This document shows, in pieces, positions 34,446 to 47,412 of a DNA stretch of 64,000 bases (positions within the stretch are counted from its first letter, which is position 1; the number at the start of each line of letters is the position of its first letter). Both the position numbers and the translations under genes were made by a program. Origin of the DNA: Dipteris shenzhenensis (lineage: Eukaryota; Polypodiophyta; Polypodiopsida; Gleicheniales); assembly GCA_047967505.1 (NCBI GenBank), contig CM106539.1; one strand, written 5' to 3'. The notes under the pieces are model-generated. The model ran no database searches. It saw nothing but the letters and a program-made list of their open reading frames with translations, and was not told the DNA's origin.

Positions 34446-36049
34446 ATTGATTCTCTTGATCATGGAACAATTAACACATCAATTTCTTTTAGATAAAGGA
34501 GTTCTAGCAAAGCAAGGCTCTCACACATTGATCCATCATCAATGAAGGTTGTACAAGGCTGATGTGTGTGTACAAGAACTAATGCCAAAAAATATTTACC
34601 AAGTACAAGTGTGGCATGTGTGTGCAAGATATGTAAAATTGTCCTAAATACAAGAGATAACTCTCTACCAGTATGTCACTAATCTATGCAAGATGTGATG
34701 AATTCCGAGTGAATTGCCAACTACCAAGAGTACTGATTTGATGCTAGATGTATGACTACCCCTAACATCAAAAGAGCAAGGTTTCATGGTAACCATGGAA
34801 AATGGGAGTTGCGCATTGCAAGAATGAGCAAGAATATAGGTACAAATCAAACTGATAGATCAAAAGGGTGTTGTTTGCCCCAAATCTAGTCTTTTGGAGG
34901 GTGTCACCTCCATCCACACTATGAGAACAAAAGAAATGGTGGGAGTTTTTCAACACAACCACATCCACCTATACCTGGTCCATGGGAAAGTATTCGACTA
35001 TCATGGTATCAAAGGTTTTATGATTTGCACTTCAATTTTCCTAAAACTAGGAGCCTAGTAATGAGGAGGATGAGTGGATATAAAATAAAAAAGCATATAA
35101 CCACATGTAAAAGTGCATGTATGGCTGTAACAAGAGTCATAGATTGAGAATTCAATAACTTAGAGATGGATTCAATTAGAGTTTTCAATGAGTCATTAAT
35201 AGACTCCAATTGAGTTTTTTATTAGAGAGTTTGATTCTAAATAAGGGATTTCATAATCTACATAGTCTACTTTCTCCAAACATACACACCTTGTGCGTAT
35301 CTTCTTCAACAACTGCCTTTCCTTTCCTTACTCTATCCTCACTTTCAATAATTTACTTTTCTCGCTCTGCACTCATCATCATGAAATGAGTTTTTTTAAG
35401 AAACAATAAAGAAAAAAGATTTATCGAAGAAAAAACAATGTGCCATCCATTTCCTTTTGATGAGTTCAAGGTCTTTGGATTCAACTTTCAAGTCAACTCA
35501 CTCTCCTCTTGCCCCACACAATTTTGATTCTTTGATCCTACTCTCCAAAATTAATCCACCAAATCTGAACCTTTAATCGTCTTGATTTTCAACTCCCACA
35601 AAATAGTCCTTTCTTTAAAATTGAAGAGGAGGGAAGATAAAAAGGAAAGAAAGGGGGACTCACTTGGAATAGAAGATGGAGTGGAAAAGATTAATGATGT
35701 AGCTTTTTTAAGGATAAGGGGACTTTGTATGACAGATCTTTTCTTATTTTCTCTTCTTTGTTATTTTTGGTCTAGCTCTTTGTAGATAAAGGAATCTAGT
35801 GAACTCTCATGCCTTAACCCTTACATTGATTTGAATTCCTTTTCCTCAGTTTTGCTCATAATTGTACCAGTCTACGCTTGCCTTTGACTCTCACATGAAT
35901 TTACTTGGTTAGGGAATGAAGGCATGCTTACACCTTTCTCACTGGGCTTTGACCTTAACGGAGGACAATAGATGGGTCACTTCAATCTTTATCAGGCTCC
36001 CTAGCCTTAGGTTTTACCATTGACGCCTCATCATGATGGGAGCTTCCTT
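34446..36049. other. No recognised gene
   Basis: AT-rich DNA with no family motif and no ORF that looks coding in composition. Confidence 0.5.
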
Positions 36050-37260
36050 TCATTTAGTCACAAGATTCTCCCTCTCCTTGGTTTACCCTTTTTTATAGTG
36101 GAGGTTATCAAGTTTGATGGGGTACATCATAATTGACCCTAATTTGATGAGCATAATATGCTCCAGTGTTTAGATGGTGCTCTTTTTTGGCACAACATTG
36201 AGGTTGTTGGTAGATGTGACCAGTTTCAATTCTATAGGGTTCTTGGGGACTTTGCTAAAGATTGTCCAAGGAAGAAGAAATGGCCCAAGAAGCCTTCTGG
36301 TGTGACCCCTTCTTGCGAGAGCATTTCTTTGACGACACCTATTTGACTTGTCACACGTTTTATCCTCTACCAATCGATAGATTAAGAGGCCTCTTCTCTT
36401 GCTCCTAATCCTCTAATTCACCCTATTTCAATTCCTTCATCTCCATTTCTTGTAGATTAGGAGCAGCCCCCCTTTGCCCCTTTAGATCCTAGCCCTCCTT
36501 GTCCTTTTGAGCAATCCCCTTCCCCTCCATCATTGCATGTACCTCTTCAGGATTAAGGGAAGGGTGTGGACTCTAGTTTTGTAGCATTTTTGTAGGCAAG
36601 GACTTTTAAATTTCAGCATTATTTTTTATTTAGAGGAACTATCTTTCGCCTTGGGTTGACTGTGGAGAGGCAAAGTTTGTGCCCTCCAACTTTGTGGATG
36701 CTAACCTTCTAGATCCTGCTGATAGAGTGTCCGCTTTAGTCTTCCATAGGTGTGGGGATCCTTTTCCACGTGGACTTTCCCCCCCTCCACTACTCCAAGA
36801 GATCTACTTCATGCAAGGGAGGTGTTTCCACCACTAGGTTGGGTAAGGTTTTCTAGTCTACTTCCTCATGTTGATGAGGATTGTTAGCCACAATATTCAA
36901 GGCCTTGGTGGTGTTCCTCGTTGACATCGAAGGCTACTAATTTGTAATAAACTTCATCTAGGTGTCACTGGGGGTCACATTCATTTTCTTGTTATTTACG
37001 AATACAGACTATGCACTTTTAGTTAACTTTTGGTTAATTTCTTTCTCGCCACACTTTTTGGTCTCCTTCCTTGGGCAGTATGGGAGGAACATGCATTTCA
37101 ATTGCGAGTTCATTCCTCCTCCTTATGATTGGACATGGCATCATCACAACCTCTAGAGCATATTGGATTTTACTTCATATTGGTGGATGTAAGGTTGTCC
37201 TTCTTGACCTTTCCGCCCACAAAATAATAGAGAGAACATGTCCTTTCATGAGAACGATGT
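36050..37260 (+). mobile_element. LINE relic (ORF1 zinc knuckle and start of endonuclease)
   Basis: Plus-strand decayed frames: a degenerate CCHC-like segment followed by KDCPRKKKWPKK (36208-36290), a Pro/Ser-rich tail, then SHNIQGLGG near 36885-36920, the usual start of a plant LINE endonuclease, and a later WLDMASSQPLE-type block. Many stops. Assignment rests on motif order. Confidence 0.45.
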
Positions 37261-38899
37261 TCATAAATGTGATTCACACTATAATCACTTGATTACGTGA
37301 ATGTGTAATTCTTGACTAGCAGTATTTTATAAAGGGCAATTAAGTATTCTCCCTTTATGACATTTCAAGTGTAATATCTAGAAAGGGCAAATGCATTTTT
37401 TCCTTTTAGATCCCTTGTGGTTTAGGTCAGCCCAATTTTTTTTGAGTCAATGGCACAAAAATCATTCAAATCTCTTATCATAGTTTTTGAACACCTTTAC
37501 ACACTTCTTGTTTCCACAATGTGGGTATCCCTTGCACTAGTGTGAGTCGTGACTCTCTTACTAGGAGAGGTATGCCATGACTCGATAATCAAACGTATTA
37601 TCCTTCACGTCAACATTTGAAAAATTGGTGACGATGTGACCACATTGCTTTGAATGAGATATACTGAACATGCTATCAAAAGGAAATTTAGTATTTTAAA
37701 GAAATTAATGCTATTTTCAACTTCTCATCATGAGAGCAATAAAAGGAGGAGGCTACTATTACATGAAGATCACAACCTTGGCAATTTCTCATTCCTTACT
37801 ACTCACAAACATTCCACTCTGATAGACCTCTATAATTGAACTTGGATCCATTCAGTTTTGCATATACTTGGCAATAGACATAAATCTTCTAGATAGCTAA
37901 CCCATCTATTGCTTCTTCTGAAAGATCTTCTATCTTCCTCTCATTTTCTTTTTAACTCTATGTATCTTTCAATACATTTCTCCATTCCCTCATAATTATA
38001 AACATAAGATGTGCTTATCTTAACTTCAATGCAACACTTATCATTCTTCACATGCCTTTTCCTTGTGCCACATTCCCTTAAATTTGGATCATCCTCTCAT
38101 CTCAAAAGTTGAGGTGTAGCAGGGTTCCATTGCATGAGTAACTTTGTGACATAAAACATTGATTCTTATATCTATCAACCTTCTACCATGCTACCTTTTG
38201 GCCATGCCTCTGGCCTCTCAAACCCTTTCATCACTTTCATGAAACACTCTAAGAAGAACATCCAACCATGATACCTATTGGCCATGCCATTGGCCTCTCC
38301 AACCCTTTCATCACTTTCATGAAACACTCCAAGAAGAACACCCATCTACTCTACATGATTCCTACATATGCCAGTTGATCCGTTAGAAGGACAATTACAA
38401 TGTAATGAATTGGAAACAACAGCTTCTCAATCAAACATACTAGTGGTACAAGAGGCACTAAATTCAAAACAAAAATGGGAGTATCTAGAGGTATAGGATG
38501 CATTAAATCCAAAGGAACTCAAAAAGCAAATAGAATTCAATAGCTCCCAAAAAAACAAACAAGATATAGTTCATCTAGTAGCACCATGGCACTCTTTAAA
38601 TTAGTTTAGATAGTCATTGTAAAACCATGGATTATGTTGGTCAACCACATCCCAATGCTTCGTCCACTTGTTTTCGAGTAACTTCTCACTCCCTTGATTT
38701 GAAAGGGAAGAAATACGATTTCCATGGGCATGATTACAAAATTATCATGGAGCTTCTCATGATACCATACATGTCAGGCTTCCACCAGATAATAATAATG
38801 AACTGGAAGGGTCGTCCATAAGAATTTCAAACCAAATATAGTAAAAAACAATGAGATCACCTTGGAAATATGCAAAGGCCCCTTTCTCAAAGTTTACAA
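37261..38899. other. No recognised gene; one 77 bp tandem duplication
   Basis: AT-rich. 38191-38267 is repeated at 38268-38345 (CATG.TACC..TTGGCCATGCC unit, about 88% identical). Possible extension of the neighbouring gypsy relic at the right end. Confidence 0.5.
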
Positions 38900-41330
38900 A
38901 GGCACTTCATGAAAAAAGTATTGAATTTAAGAGGAGGATAAAAAAAGAAACATTTATGGATGGTAAATAGTAGTCATGTCTTTTCAATCTTATATTAGTG
39001 TGGCAAGCTATCTAAAGACATTCCAGAAGAATTACACTAAAAATACTTCCAAGCTTCCAAATCCCGATTAAGCTTGTCTTTGAACTTAGTTTGACTTGGC
39101 ATTACCACATCCTCATATCGGTCCAAATGAGGAGCAATAAGGAATAAGTTGACATGTAATACTAGTAAGGAATCCCTTTTAGAGATTCTCCAATGGCAAT
39201 TTGGGAACAAAAGTTGGTCACCATATGATGGCTTAGAATATGATTGTTTCAAAATTTAAATTCTTCAAGTAATAACATCCACTGAGCAAAATTATCCTTT
39301 TAGGCCAACTTATTGATCAGATTCAAGAGGGCTTGATGAGAGTGATGTGAAACTAGAAGAAAATGCCAAAGTTGTAACACAATATACCACCCCCAAGGCC
39401 TCTTGTTTCATAGTTAAATACTTTCAAAGATAGCATATGATTGGAATGGTACACATGTTCATTCCATCATCCACAACCTTTGTTAGAACATAGTCGATGG
39501 TAATATCAGATGCCCATATTGGCAAATCCACTTATCTTAGATTTGGGGCAATGGACACCTTCCATTTGATGTTCGCAAATACCAAGGTATGGTCATGAGT
39601 CCACTCAACGAGACAATCCTTCTTAGTCAATTGGTAAAATGGATGATGCGATGGGAAACACTCACGAAACCTGCGAATCCTTGAACAACATAGTAACACT
39701 CTTCAAAAATATGCACAAACTCTCAAAACTCACAAATGGAAGAGACACAACAAGCGTGCTGGGTACAATCTCCCCCCATATCTCCTTCCACCTCCTATGT
39801 ATTTATGTATATTTCCCCAAAAAGCTTTCGAGCAAAAATCATACAAAAGCCTCTGTGCTTTCCTCCATGCACCCTTTTACAAAAAGCCCATCCACCTTCT
39901 AGAATAGTTGGCTTTTTCTAAAAATAAAGCTTTTTCTAACTTTAGTTTATACACTTAGCGAAGCCACTAATATTCCAAAATTCAAATATGTACTTAAGCT
40001 TTTGTAATATAAAAATTAGGCATAAGCCTTATTCATCCCTGCATCACTGGAGTTGTGCGTAAGTGCCCAAAATATGGCGAATCGTGCTTGCCAAATGCCA
40101 TCGCCCGATCAACTACTCTTCCCTTGGATTCACACAATCAATAGTAATGAAATATTTCAAGCATAAGATAACCTTGGAATTAATCACCACAATCAATCAA
40201 CCTTTCAGTATTATAGCAATGTGAAATCAATAAATCACAGATGAATGGTGCACACATGCGACACATACCATCTCATGGTGCACCTGATGCTATACATGAA
40301 TAAAATCGTACGGATGGTGCACAAATGCTACACATACCATCATCATGTAAGTGGTGCACACAATGCTACACACTCATACAGCCCCACAGCCATATATCCA
40401 ACCATGTAGGAGCACACATGCATCACTACGGAACAGCGAGCACACATGCATCAGCTATGTGACAAAAATACTAGATCTCACTAAACTAAATACTGAAGGA
40501 TTAAATTAATGGAATAATTCCAATTCTCGTAATAGATGAGCACATCAAATGAACCACAACTGCCAAATAGTGGAGGAATTGGCTATGCTATCTCACTTGC
40601 CCTAGTAGGACCCTATGGAGTTCTTTAGATTAAAGGGTTGCCAAAGACTCTAGATGACCTTGATATCCTTCTCATCTATTACAATTTGGGACCTTGAAAC
40701 CACATAGCGTAGAAGAACACTATGAAAGTCCACTTGGTTAATTTCAAGCTCATGGATGCAAGCTTAATTTAGACTATAGACTTGGCAAAACATTTATGTT
40801 TCTTGTCTATTCTGAAAACACTAAAGTTGTCTAGGAATACTCACATGAAAGTGGTCATGTATTCATAAAAAACCTTGTAAACCATGAATTGAAGCATGGT
40901 AGGAGAAATCTTTAGCCCAAACACCATGGTATTTCATGCATAAGCATCCCACTTAGTGATAAAAGCAATCTTGTTCTTGTCACTCAAGGCCATTCAACCC
41001 AATCATAACCACTAAATCCATTCCACCCAAGATTTGACCACAACATCAAGCATGTCATTAGTGAAGGCAACGAGAATAGGTTGGTCTTAGTTTAAGCATC
41101 AAGTTTGTGATAAGGCAACAAGAATAGGTTGGTATTCGTTTTGAGCATTAACAAATTTGTAGCTTCCAATTCTATTTAAGCACAATCATAGTAGGCGATA
41201 GCCATGCTACTTTATCCTCACTTTATCAATGGGGTAAATGAAACTTGCCTTGAGCAATTTGTTGCTCTTCACTCACTGTGCATAAGTCATGTTCATCTAT
41301 TAGCACTATTGTGGCTTTGAGATAGTATCA
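38900..41330 (-). mobile_element. Ty3/gypsy pol relic (reverse transcriptase and RNase H)
   Basis: On the minus strand 41000-40650 reads FGLKISPTMLQFMVYKVF, FLDNFSVFRIDKKHKCF and LKLTKWTFIVFF, the gypsy reverse transcriptase C-terminal half with the catalytic DD as DN. 39660-39400 reads LTKKDCLVEWTHDHTLVFA, ASDITIDYVLTKVVDDG and MKQEALGVVYCV, the connection and RNase H. Stops throughout. About 0.9 kb (39690-40590) between the two parts is unrelated. Confidence 0.6.
39690..40590. other. Probable insertion within the gypsy relic
   Basis: It separates adjacent gypsy pol blocks. It contains loosely repeated GGTGCACA..ATGCTACACA units (40245-40380). Nature unknown; possibly a solo LTR or non-autonomous element. 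Confidence 0.3.
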
Positions 41331-41574
41331 TCCTTCAAATTCATTTTATGTTGATAGAACTAGGGGTTTATGCCTTTTATATCTTCGTAGCTCTATGCAC
41401 ATACATCCTTTTACAATCATAGGAGCTGGGCCAATAAAAATTATTTAAATTTGAATCTCATGTCCACACTAATGTAGACTACTTTAGGCTCCTTGTGACC
41501 ACCCAAATTGACATTGACAAGGGCATCCTCATTGACCTTGCAAATATTTTCCATTTTCATTTATGTATAGTCCC

Positions 41575-41578
<4 letters not shown>

Positions 41579-41648
<70 letters not shown>

Positions 41649-41715
41649 CACGCATGCACACACGTGCACATGCACACTCACACACACATGCACGTGCACA
41701 CGCACATGCACACGT

Positions 41716-41757
<42 letters not shown>
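41579..41757. repeat. (CT)n-(CA)n compound microsatellite
   Basis: CT then CA runs with interspersed TGCACG/TGCACA units. All six-frame ORFs here are repeat translations. Confidence 0.97.
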
Positions 41758-41759
41758 TA

Positions 41760-44619
41760 GGAGAGGATATTAAGTGGCACCTTATTCTTTATGGGGGCTT
41801 TTCTAAACTTGGGACATTTATATGTAGCACTGTTGGAATAATAGTACCACACATTCCAATTTAGGTGGATGTGAAGACCCTGACATGTGAGTAAAGTGAA
41901 CAAAATTGGAATGATAATATTTGATATGTATATTTGATCTATATTAGCAAGTTATATTATAATATTTGTATTGGACATGGACATGGATGATAGAAAAAGA
42001 GATACCCTATTAGCAAATTATATTTGATGCATTATCATGATTGGATATGTAATATCACATTCTCCCTTTTAGATGAATGAGAACATCTCGACACGTGAGT
42101 AATACAAGTAGTTATAATAGGAGCTATGTGATATATAGGGAACAAAGAGAATGGAATATACTTCCAATGTAATACATTATACGGAATTATACTATAGCAG
42201 TAGTATTGGGGGAAACTAGATAAACTCAAATATAGGGATATGAGAGGACATTAACTTACGACTTCTAGTCTTTGTAATGAACCAAATTTATGGTTATGGA
42301 ACCACCATGGGTGAGTGAAGATATTATGACTCATGACTTCTAGTCTTTTTAATGAACCAAATTTATGGTTATGGAACCACCATCGGTGAGTGAAGATATT
42401 ATGACTAATTAAGGGATGTAAACGGGGGATTCACGATATGTAAGCCTTTTTTTAAAAACGGGCCACATTAGGAGGCTATAGATTTAGCCTAATAAATACC
42501 TAGAGCAAATGGAATTTAAAAGTAACGGAAGATGCCATGCGCTACCATGGTGCAACTAAATACTCTAAGGAACTATAGGAGCAACTCTGAGATATCCGCA
42601 TCCAATGGATATAAACAGGAGGTCCATCCGTGGGACCTATAGAATGGAGGAAAGGCACACACCGACATCCAAGTAAGAAACAATGGAGGGATCGGTAGAG
42701 AGTAGTACGCAGTAGAAAAGGAGCGTACGAAGGACGTAATTAAATGAGAGATGGTGGAGATACTGACGTGATATTCAGGGGTACTGACCATCATTGACTG
42801 TAAGGCTACGGACCGCAGCCACAAATTGAACAATCGAGTACTGGGGGACTTCCTTGGAGGGACAGTTTACCCCATCCTCCCAGAAAGAACAGCATCCATA
42901 GCAGCCACAAAGTAGAGAAACCCACGAGAAGCGAGCAGCCATTACGAGACTGCACACAGAGTACGAGTTTCAAGAGCGAATCGTGCCAAGAAATTGCAGA
43001 AGACTTGTCTGCACGCTACACACTCCAGGAGATGAAGAGAGAGCTCCATAGACACACCTGACGGCAGATGGAACCCCCCCAGGTACCGATATCGTAAAGA
43101 GGTGCTGAATAATCTGGGAACCCGAGGAGGGTGAGGCGGTTCTGCCCCCTCCATGAAGCTCATCGTTATAAGCCTATGCAGATGTTTACGTTAGTATTTT
43201 TCTCCGCCATTTTTTACCACGCCCTGGTAGGGGAGCGAGGATAGATTTGCATTAGTCCAGGGAGCTCCTCCGTCGGGCGCGAAAGGGTAGCACAACAGTG
43301 CACCCCTACTTGCACCTTCTCCTTGCACTACGTGGTTTCGCAATATATATGCCTCCGTTAGACACTAGTGCCTTAGCTAGAAGCGAGATATGGGCACCCG
43401 TGTAGAACACTGGCGATCGGAGGCCGATTGAACGGGTATGGAGAAATTAGGTGGCTATCGTGTCCCATGCACCGGGGACCTCTGAGCGCAACTACGTTAG
43501 GCTCCAAACTATTTGTTATCTGTGAACTACGTTCCAGCGTGTCCAAACAGAGATGGAAATGAAGTGAGTCATAAGGAGAACCAGAGGGGATAACGTATAT
43601 CCAGATTCCGGGATTATCGATACGAGACTTTGTTGTAGAGAGCGTAGTATACAGTGGTTTGTACGTGCATGCGACTAATTTGTTGGAGATTGCAATGAAG
43701 GGCTGTTGTGCCATTACCTTTCCACATGTGACGCTTATCTGCAGTTGGAGGCGGCATAGATAGAACTATTAACATGGGTTTACGAGTTTGCCAAGAATAG
43801 AACTAACCCTGCAGAATTACTATTTATACGTTAGGGCCAAAAATCTAAGGGACCAGCATGGTTCATGGAAAGCGCTTTGCGCTAGAAGAGTTACCAAACT
43901 CCATGATTACTATAACTACTTATTTTAACTCTGTCCATTACTTCTATGCAGTGAGATGTAAAGGAAGCCCATGAATATTCCATAGATCATTTGTACATTC
44001 TCTGAGTTATCTGTTTACAAATTATACACATTTTCGTAGTGTTATTTCAATTGTATGTCTTCCACTAAAGTTACAATAAATATGTGAAATAAACATAGTT
44101 CTCTGATGTTGTCTTTGAACAGTCATTGGGCTGTCCAAACTTTTTTGAAATATGTTGCAAGTTACATGATGGAAACACTATACAAGCTACATGTATAGCT
44201 CTCCTCTCCTTGCTTAACTGGAAGAAGAAACTTGGTAGAGTAATGATTTCATCCATGGTCACATATAGGTAAGATTAAGGAATACATGAGATTTATTATT
44301 GTTAATAATCTTTATTAATAGGAAAGCTTATAGTCACTTAGCCACTTAGCGGTGAGTTTCATTACCATTTATTGAATATTTTTGGGAGTGCCAAGTGTCC
44401 TCTATGAAGTATTATGTAAAAGAAATTAATATTATAAGTAAGTAATGTTCTAGGAAAGAGTTCTAGGAAAGAAGGTGTTGATTTCATAATATGATATGGA
44501 CCCTTTATATTGATTATTGAGGTTTAGTTTATAATTTTGATTGGCAAAAGCTTTTTTTACTGTCATTCATAACAAGTAATGTTCTAGGAAAGAAAGTTTT
44601 AGAAAAGAAGGTATTGATT
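41760..44619. other. No recognised gene; local duplications
   Basis: 42258-42332 is repeated in tandem at 42333-42407 (75 bp unit). A ~50 bp unit near 44440 recurs at 44574 beside the CACTA cluster. 42540-43780 is less AT-rich than its surroundings but gave no family match. A 113-codon minus ORF at 43714-43373 is unassigned. Confidence 0.45.
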
Positions 44620-45342
44620 ACTAAAAAAAACTTACGAGTGTGTCTATTTTTGTATCTAGGAATCCGCATCTAACAATGCATCTATATAGCAGACAAGTGT
44701 GTGAATAGATGCATATCTACACGCATAAATAGACACTCTACTAAAAAATTTAAAAAATAGACAAATGCATCGTTAAACGCGTGTATAGATGCGTTTATAA
44801 ACGGTTTTATAAATATATTTATAGACACGTAAATAAACGCTTCTCGAATAGATAGATGCATATATAGATACGTTTATAGATGCACTAATAGACACACTAT
44901 ATAATATATTTTTTTAATTTTATAGAATTTTGTGTATGTTGTGTATGCTATATAGTTACAGGAATCTCATTTCCAGATTGTGTAATTCAAATCTTATAGC
45001 CAATCATATTTTAATTACAATTTCAAATAAAATATTACAACTTCAAAATGTAATAAAATTGAAAGCTCAAAAAGTGCTTATGTACATATAGCACGAAGCT
45101 AAAGTATAAAAAATAAGAAGAGTATATATGCAAGAGGCATGAAGCCAAGCCAGTGGCTTTAAGTACAAAAAAGAGTAGCTAGCACTACTTCTACGATTAA
45201 TCCTCGCTCCCTTTTGTGCTCCCTTCTGCTCATCTTCTTCCTCGTTTTCTTGTGCAGGGACTTGTAAACAAGGGACAACATATCAATGTATGAAAAATTA
45301 AATCTTTACTTATAATATTGATATTTAATTACTTTCAAATAC

Positions 45343-46448
45343 CTAGGGGGTCGCTCTAGTAGCTTGGATATACTGCTCCTCAGTAATCAATACGTCATGA
45401 TAGAAGTGCCTCCATGTATTTCCTCTGTGATGGTGGCGGTGGTAGGCTATCTCGATAGGAGTAGGGTATTTGCCCATGATATCAAGTTGCAAGACGACAC
45501 AATTTGCGAAGGGGTTAGTACAAAGAAACAACCTCCTAATAAACTACATAAGCAATATAATGAATCAACACCCCCTGCTTCAAAATGCATGCTTCCATAT
45601 TGCTCCATCTGGATCTTTCGTGCCTCCACGTGCTACAGACTGGGGTCCTCCCTCGTTGATTTCATTGCTTTCTTCCACTCACGCTTGTGAGTGGTGTGGG
45701 GTGAGCCCCTTGGTGGTTGACCTCCCTCGAGCTTGGCAAGCTCTCCTAGTGCCTGCCTCTTAAGCGAAGATCTTTTATTGCCAAGTATCGTAATAATCTT
45801 TGACTTGGCCCATTTATCTATGAACTGATGATTGGGGGGGTTAGGATACCTAGAGCGAACAACAGCGAGGGTCTCATTAGCCAACCTCTTTGGCTGGTCT
45901 TTGTAGTGGATAAAGCAATCTCTGTAATTGTTAGCAATTACAGAGCGCATTAAGGCCATGATGTCCTTCCCTCGTGCATCCATTAAGATACCTCTTGTCT
46001 GAGTGATGTCATAGAATATCGTACCATTACTCAGAGGCACGTCTAAATCATTTGAATCATCATCCCCACCACCCTCCCTCCCAAAGCATTGTGTCATGCA
46101 TTCCCCATCGCTCTCCCTACTACTACGCTTGCTATCGTGTTGTGTCGAGCTAGTACGCTGGCCACTCGTAGTTGGAGACTGCATGGAACTATGTGGACCA
46201 CTCGTAGCTGGAGAATCGAGCCTCGACTGCACAAGAATACGTCAATGGCTTTGTGAGACAGAAGGATCTCCTAACGGCATGGGGGAAGGGGCATAAGATG
46301 GCATGGGAGATGGATCTGCGCTGTGTAGTTGGTTGAGTTGTGCTAACTCTGCTGGGGTAATCTCAGTTGGTGTGGGGTGGTTTGGAGTTTGTAGTGCCGA
46401 CTCTTGGGGGGTGTTTAGAGTACTCGTTATATATCCATATAACTCCAC
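45343..46448 (-). pseudogene. Transposase_24-like (TNPA-class) gene of CACTA copy 1
   Basis: Pro/Ser-rich N-terminus, then GTIFYDITQTRGILMDARGK, SRYPNPPNHQFIDKWAKSKI and LGNKRSSLKRQAL, a conserved block of the plant Transposase_24 (Ptta/En/Spm) family, then KIQMEQYG. An intron ending CTTGCAG leads to the last exon (MGKYPTPIEIAYHRHHHRGN). Two in-frame stops interrupt it: TGA at 46242-46244, and a TAG after DPSL where copy 2 has CAG. TNPA-class proteins bind subterminal repeats. This copy runs opposite to the TNP2-like gene. Confidence 0.75.
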
Positions 46449-46589
46449 AAGACTAGGAGGGTGCCCTAAAAGTTTATATAAGTCCCTAAAAATAGACTCC
46501 CAAAGATCAGGTGAGCCCGAAGAGCTTCTCGGTCACATGATAAACTGGAAGAAAGAAAAAAAGACGATTATTGATGAGCTGAGAAGAAA

Positions 46590-47365
46590 GGGGAAGGGAA
46601 GAAAAGATTACTGTCAGAGCGCATCTATAGACGCATTTGAAAAGCACGTCTATTTTCACGTATAATAGTGCATCTATAGACGTAGTTGTCTATGTTTGCA
46701 CACAGGCTAGACGTGCATCTAGACGTGCCTGTAGATGCAGTGTTAGACGCGCTCTGAGACGTGCCTATAGACACGCTTCGACAGACGGACTTTTCTAAAA
46801 AGTAGAAAAGGACATGCGTGCGACACAAAAACATAACATTGATACCAAAATCATGCGTTTCTTGGATACGAGAAAGTACAAATCCAAAGAGAGCAAACTT
46901 CGAAAAAAGATCAACTGCAAAAAGACTTACCTTGGATAGAGGTATGAAAGGTTCTTCTCTTTTTTCAAAGTTGCTTCTCTTTCTTGTTTACCCTCTTCTC
47001 CTTTAAGTTTGGAAGTAAGTGTGGGTGCTTTCCTCTTAAGTGTAAGCTTGAAAGTAAGTGCGGGTGCCTTCCTCTTAAGCATCGAAATTGTGGATCTGCT
47101 AATAGCAAAGCAAGCAAGCCGCATGAAGTATAAGTAATGTGAAGAAAAGCAAAGCGAGCGCTCTAAAAGTAGATTTAAAAGCTGCATCTATAGGCGCGTC
47201 TAATAGCGCATCTATACACGCGTCTAAATACACAGAGCAGATGTGGTTTTAGACGCGCTTGTAGATGCGCACCATAGAATAGACAGACATGGTTTTAGAT
47301 GCGCTTATAGACACGCACCACAGAACAGACAGATGCGGTTTTAGACGCGCCACAGAGTTTAAAAT
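46590..47365. promoter_or_regulatory. Motif-rich spacer between divergent CACTA genes
   Basis: Dozens of variants of AGACGCG, AGACGTG and ATAGATGCG in both orientations (dense at 46615-46790 and 47180-47360), the same family as the terminal repeats. In En/Spm, TNPA-type proteins bind such repeats and also control the promoter. The position between two start regions suggests a shared bidirectional promoter. The central part (46800-47170) is unique sequence. Confidence 0.55.
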
Positions 47366-47412
47366 TAAATATTTAAAGAAAAGTAATTTTTTTTGGGTTG
47401 TTTGTTTGTAGG

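Noticed and set aside
40240-40450. CRISPR-like array of GGTGCACA..GCTACACA units
   Set aside because: Units are irregular in spacing and sequence, within a plant retroelement region; no direct-repeat and spacer structure.
41495-41864. His/Thr-rich ORFs on both strands
   Set aside because: Translations of a CT/CA microsatellite.
43373-43714. 113-codon minus ORF as a host gene
   Set aside because: No recognisable motif, no splice context and no conserved neighbour; left unassigned.
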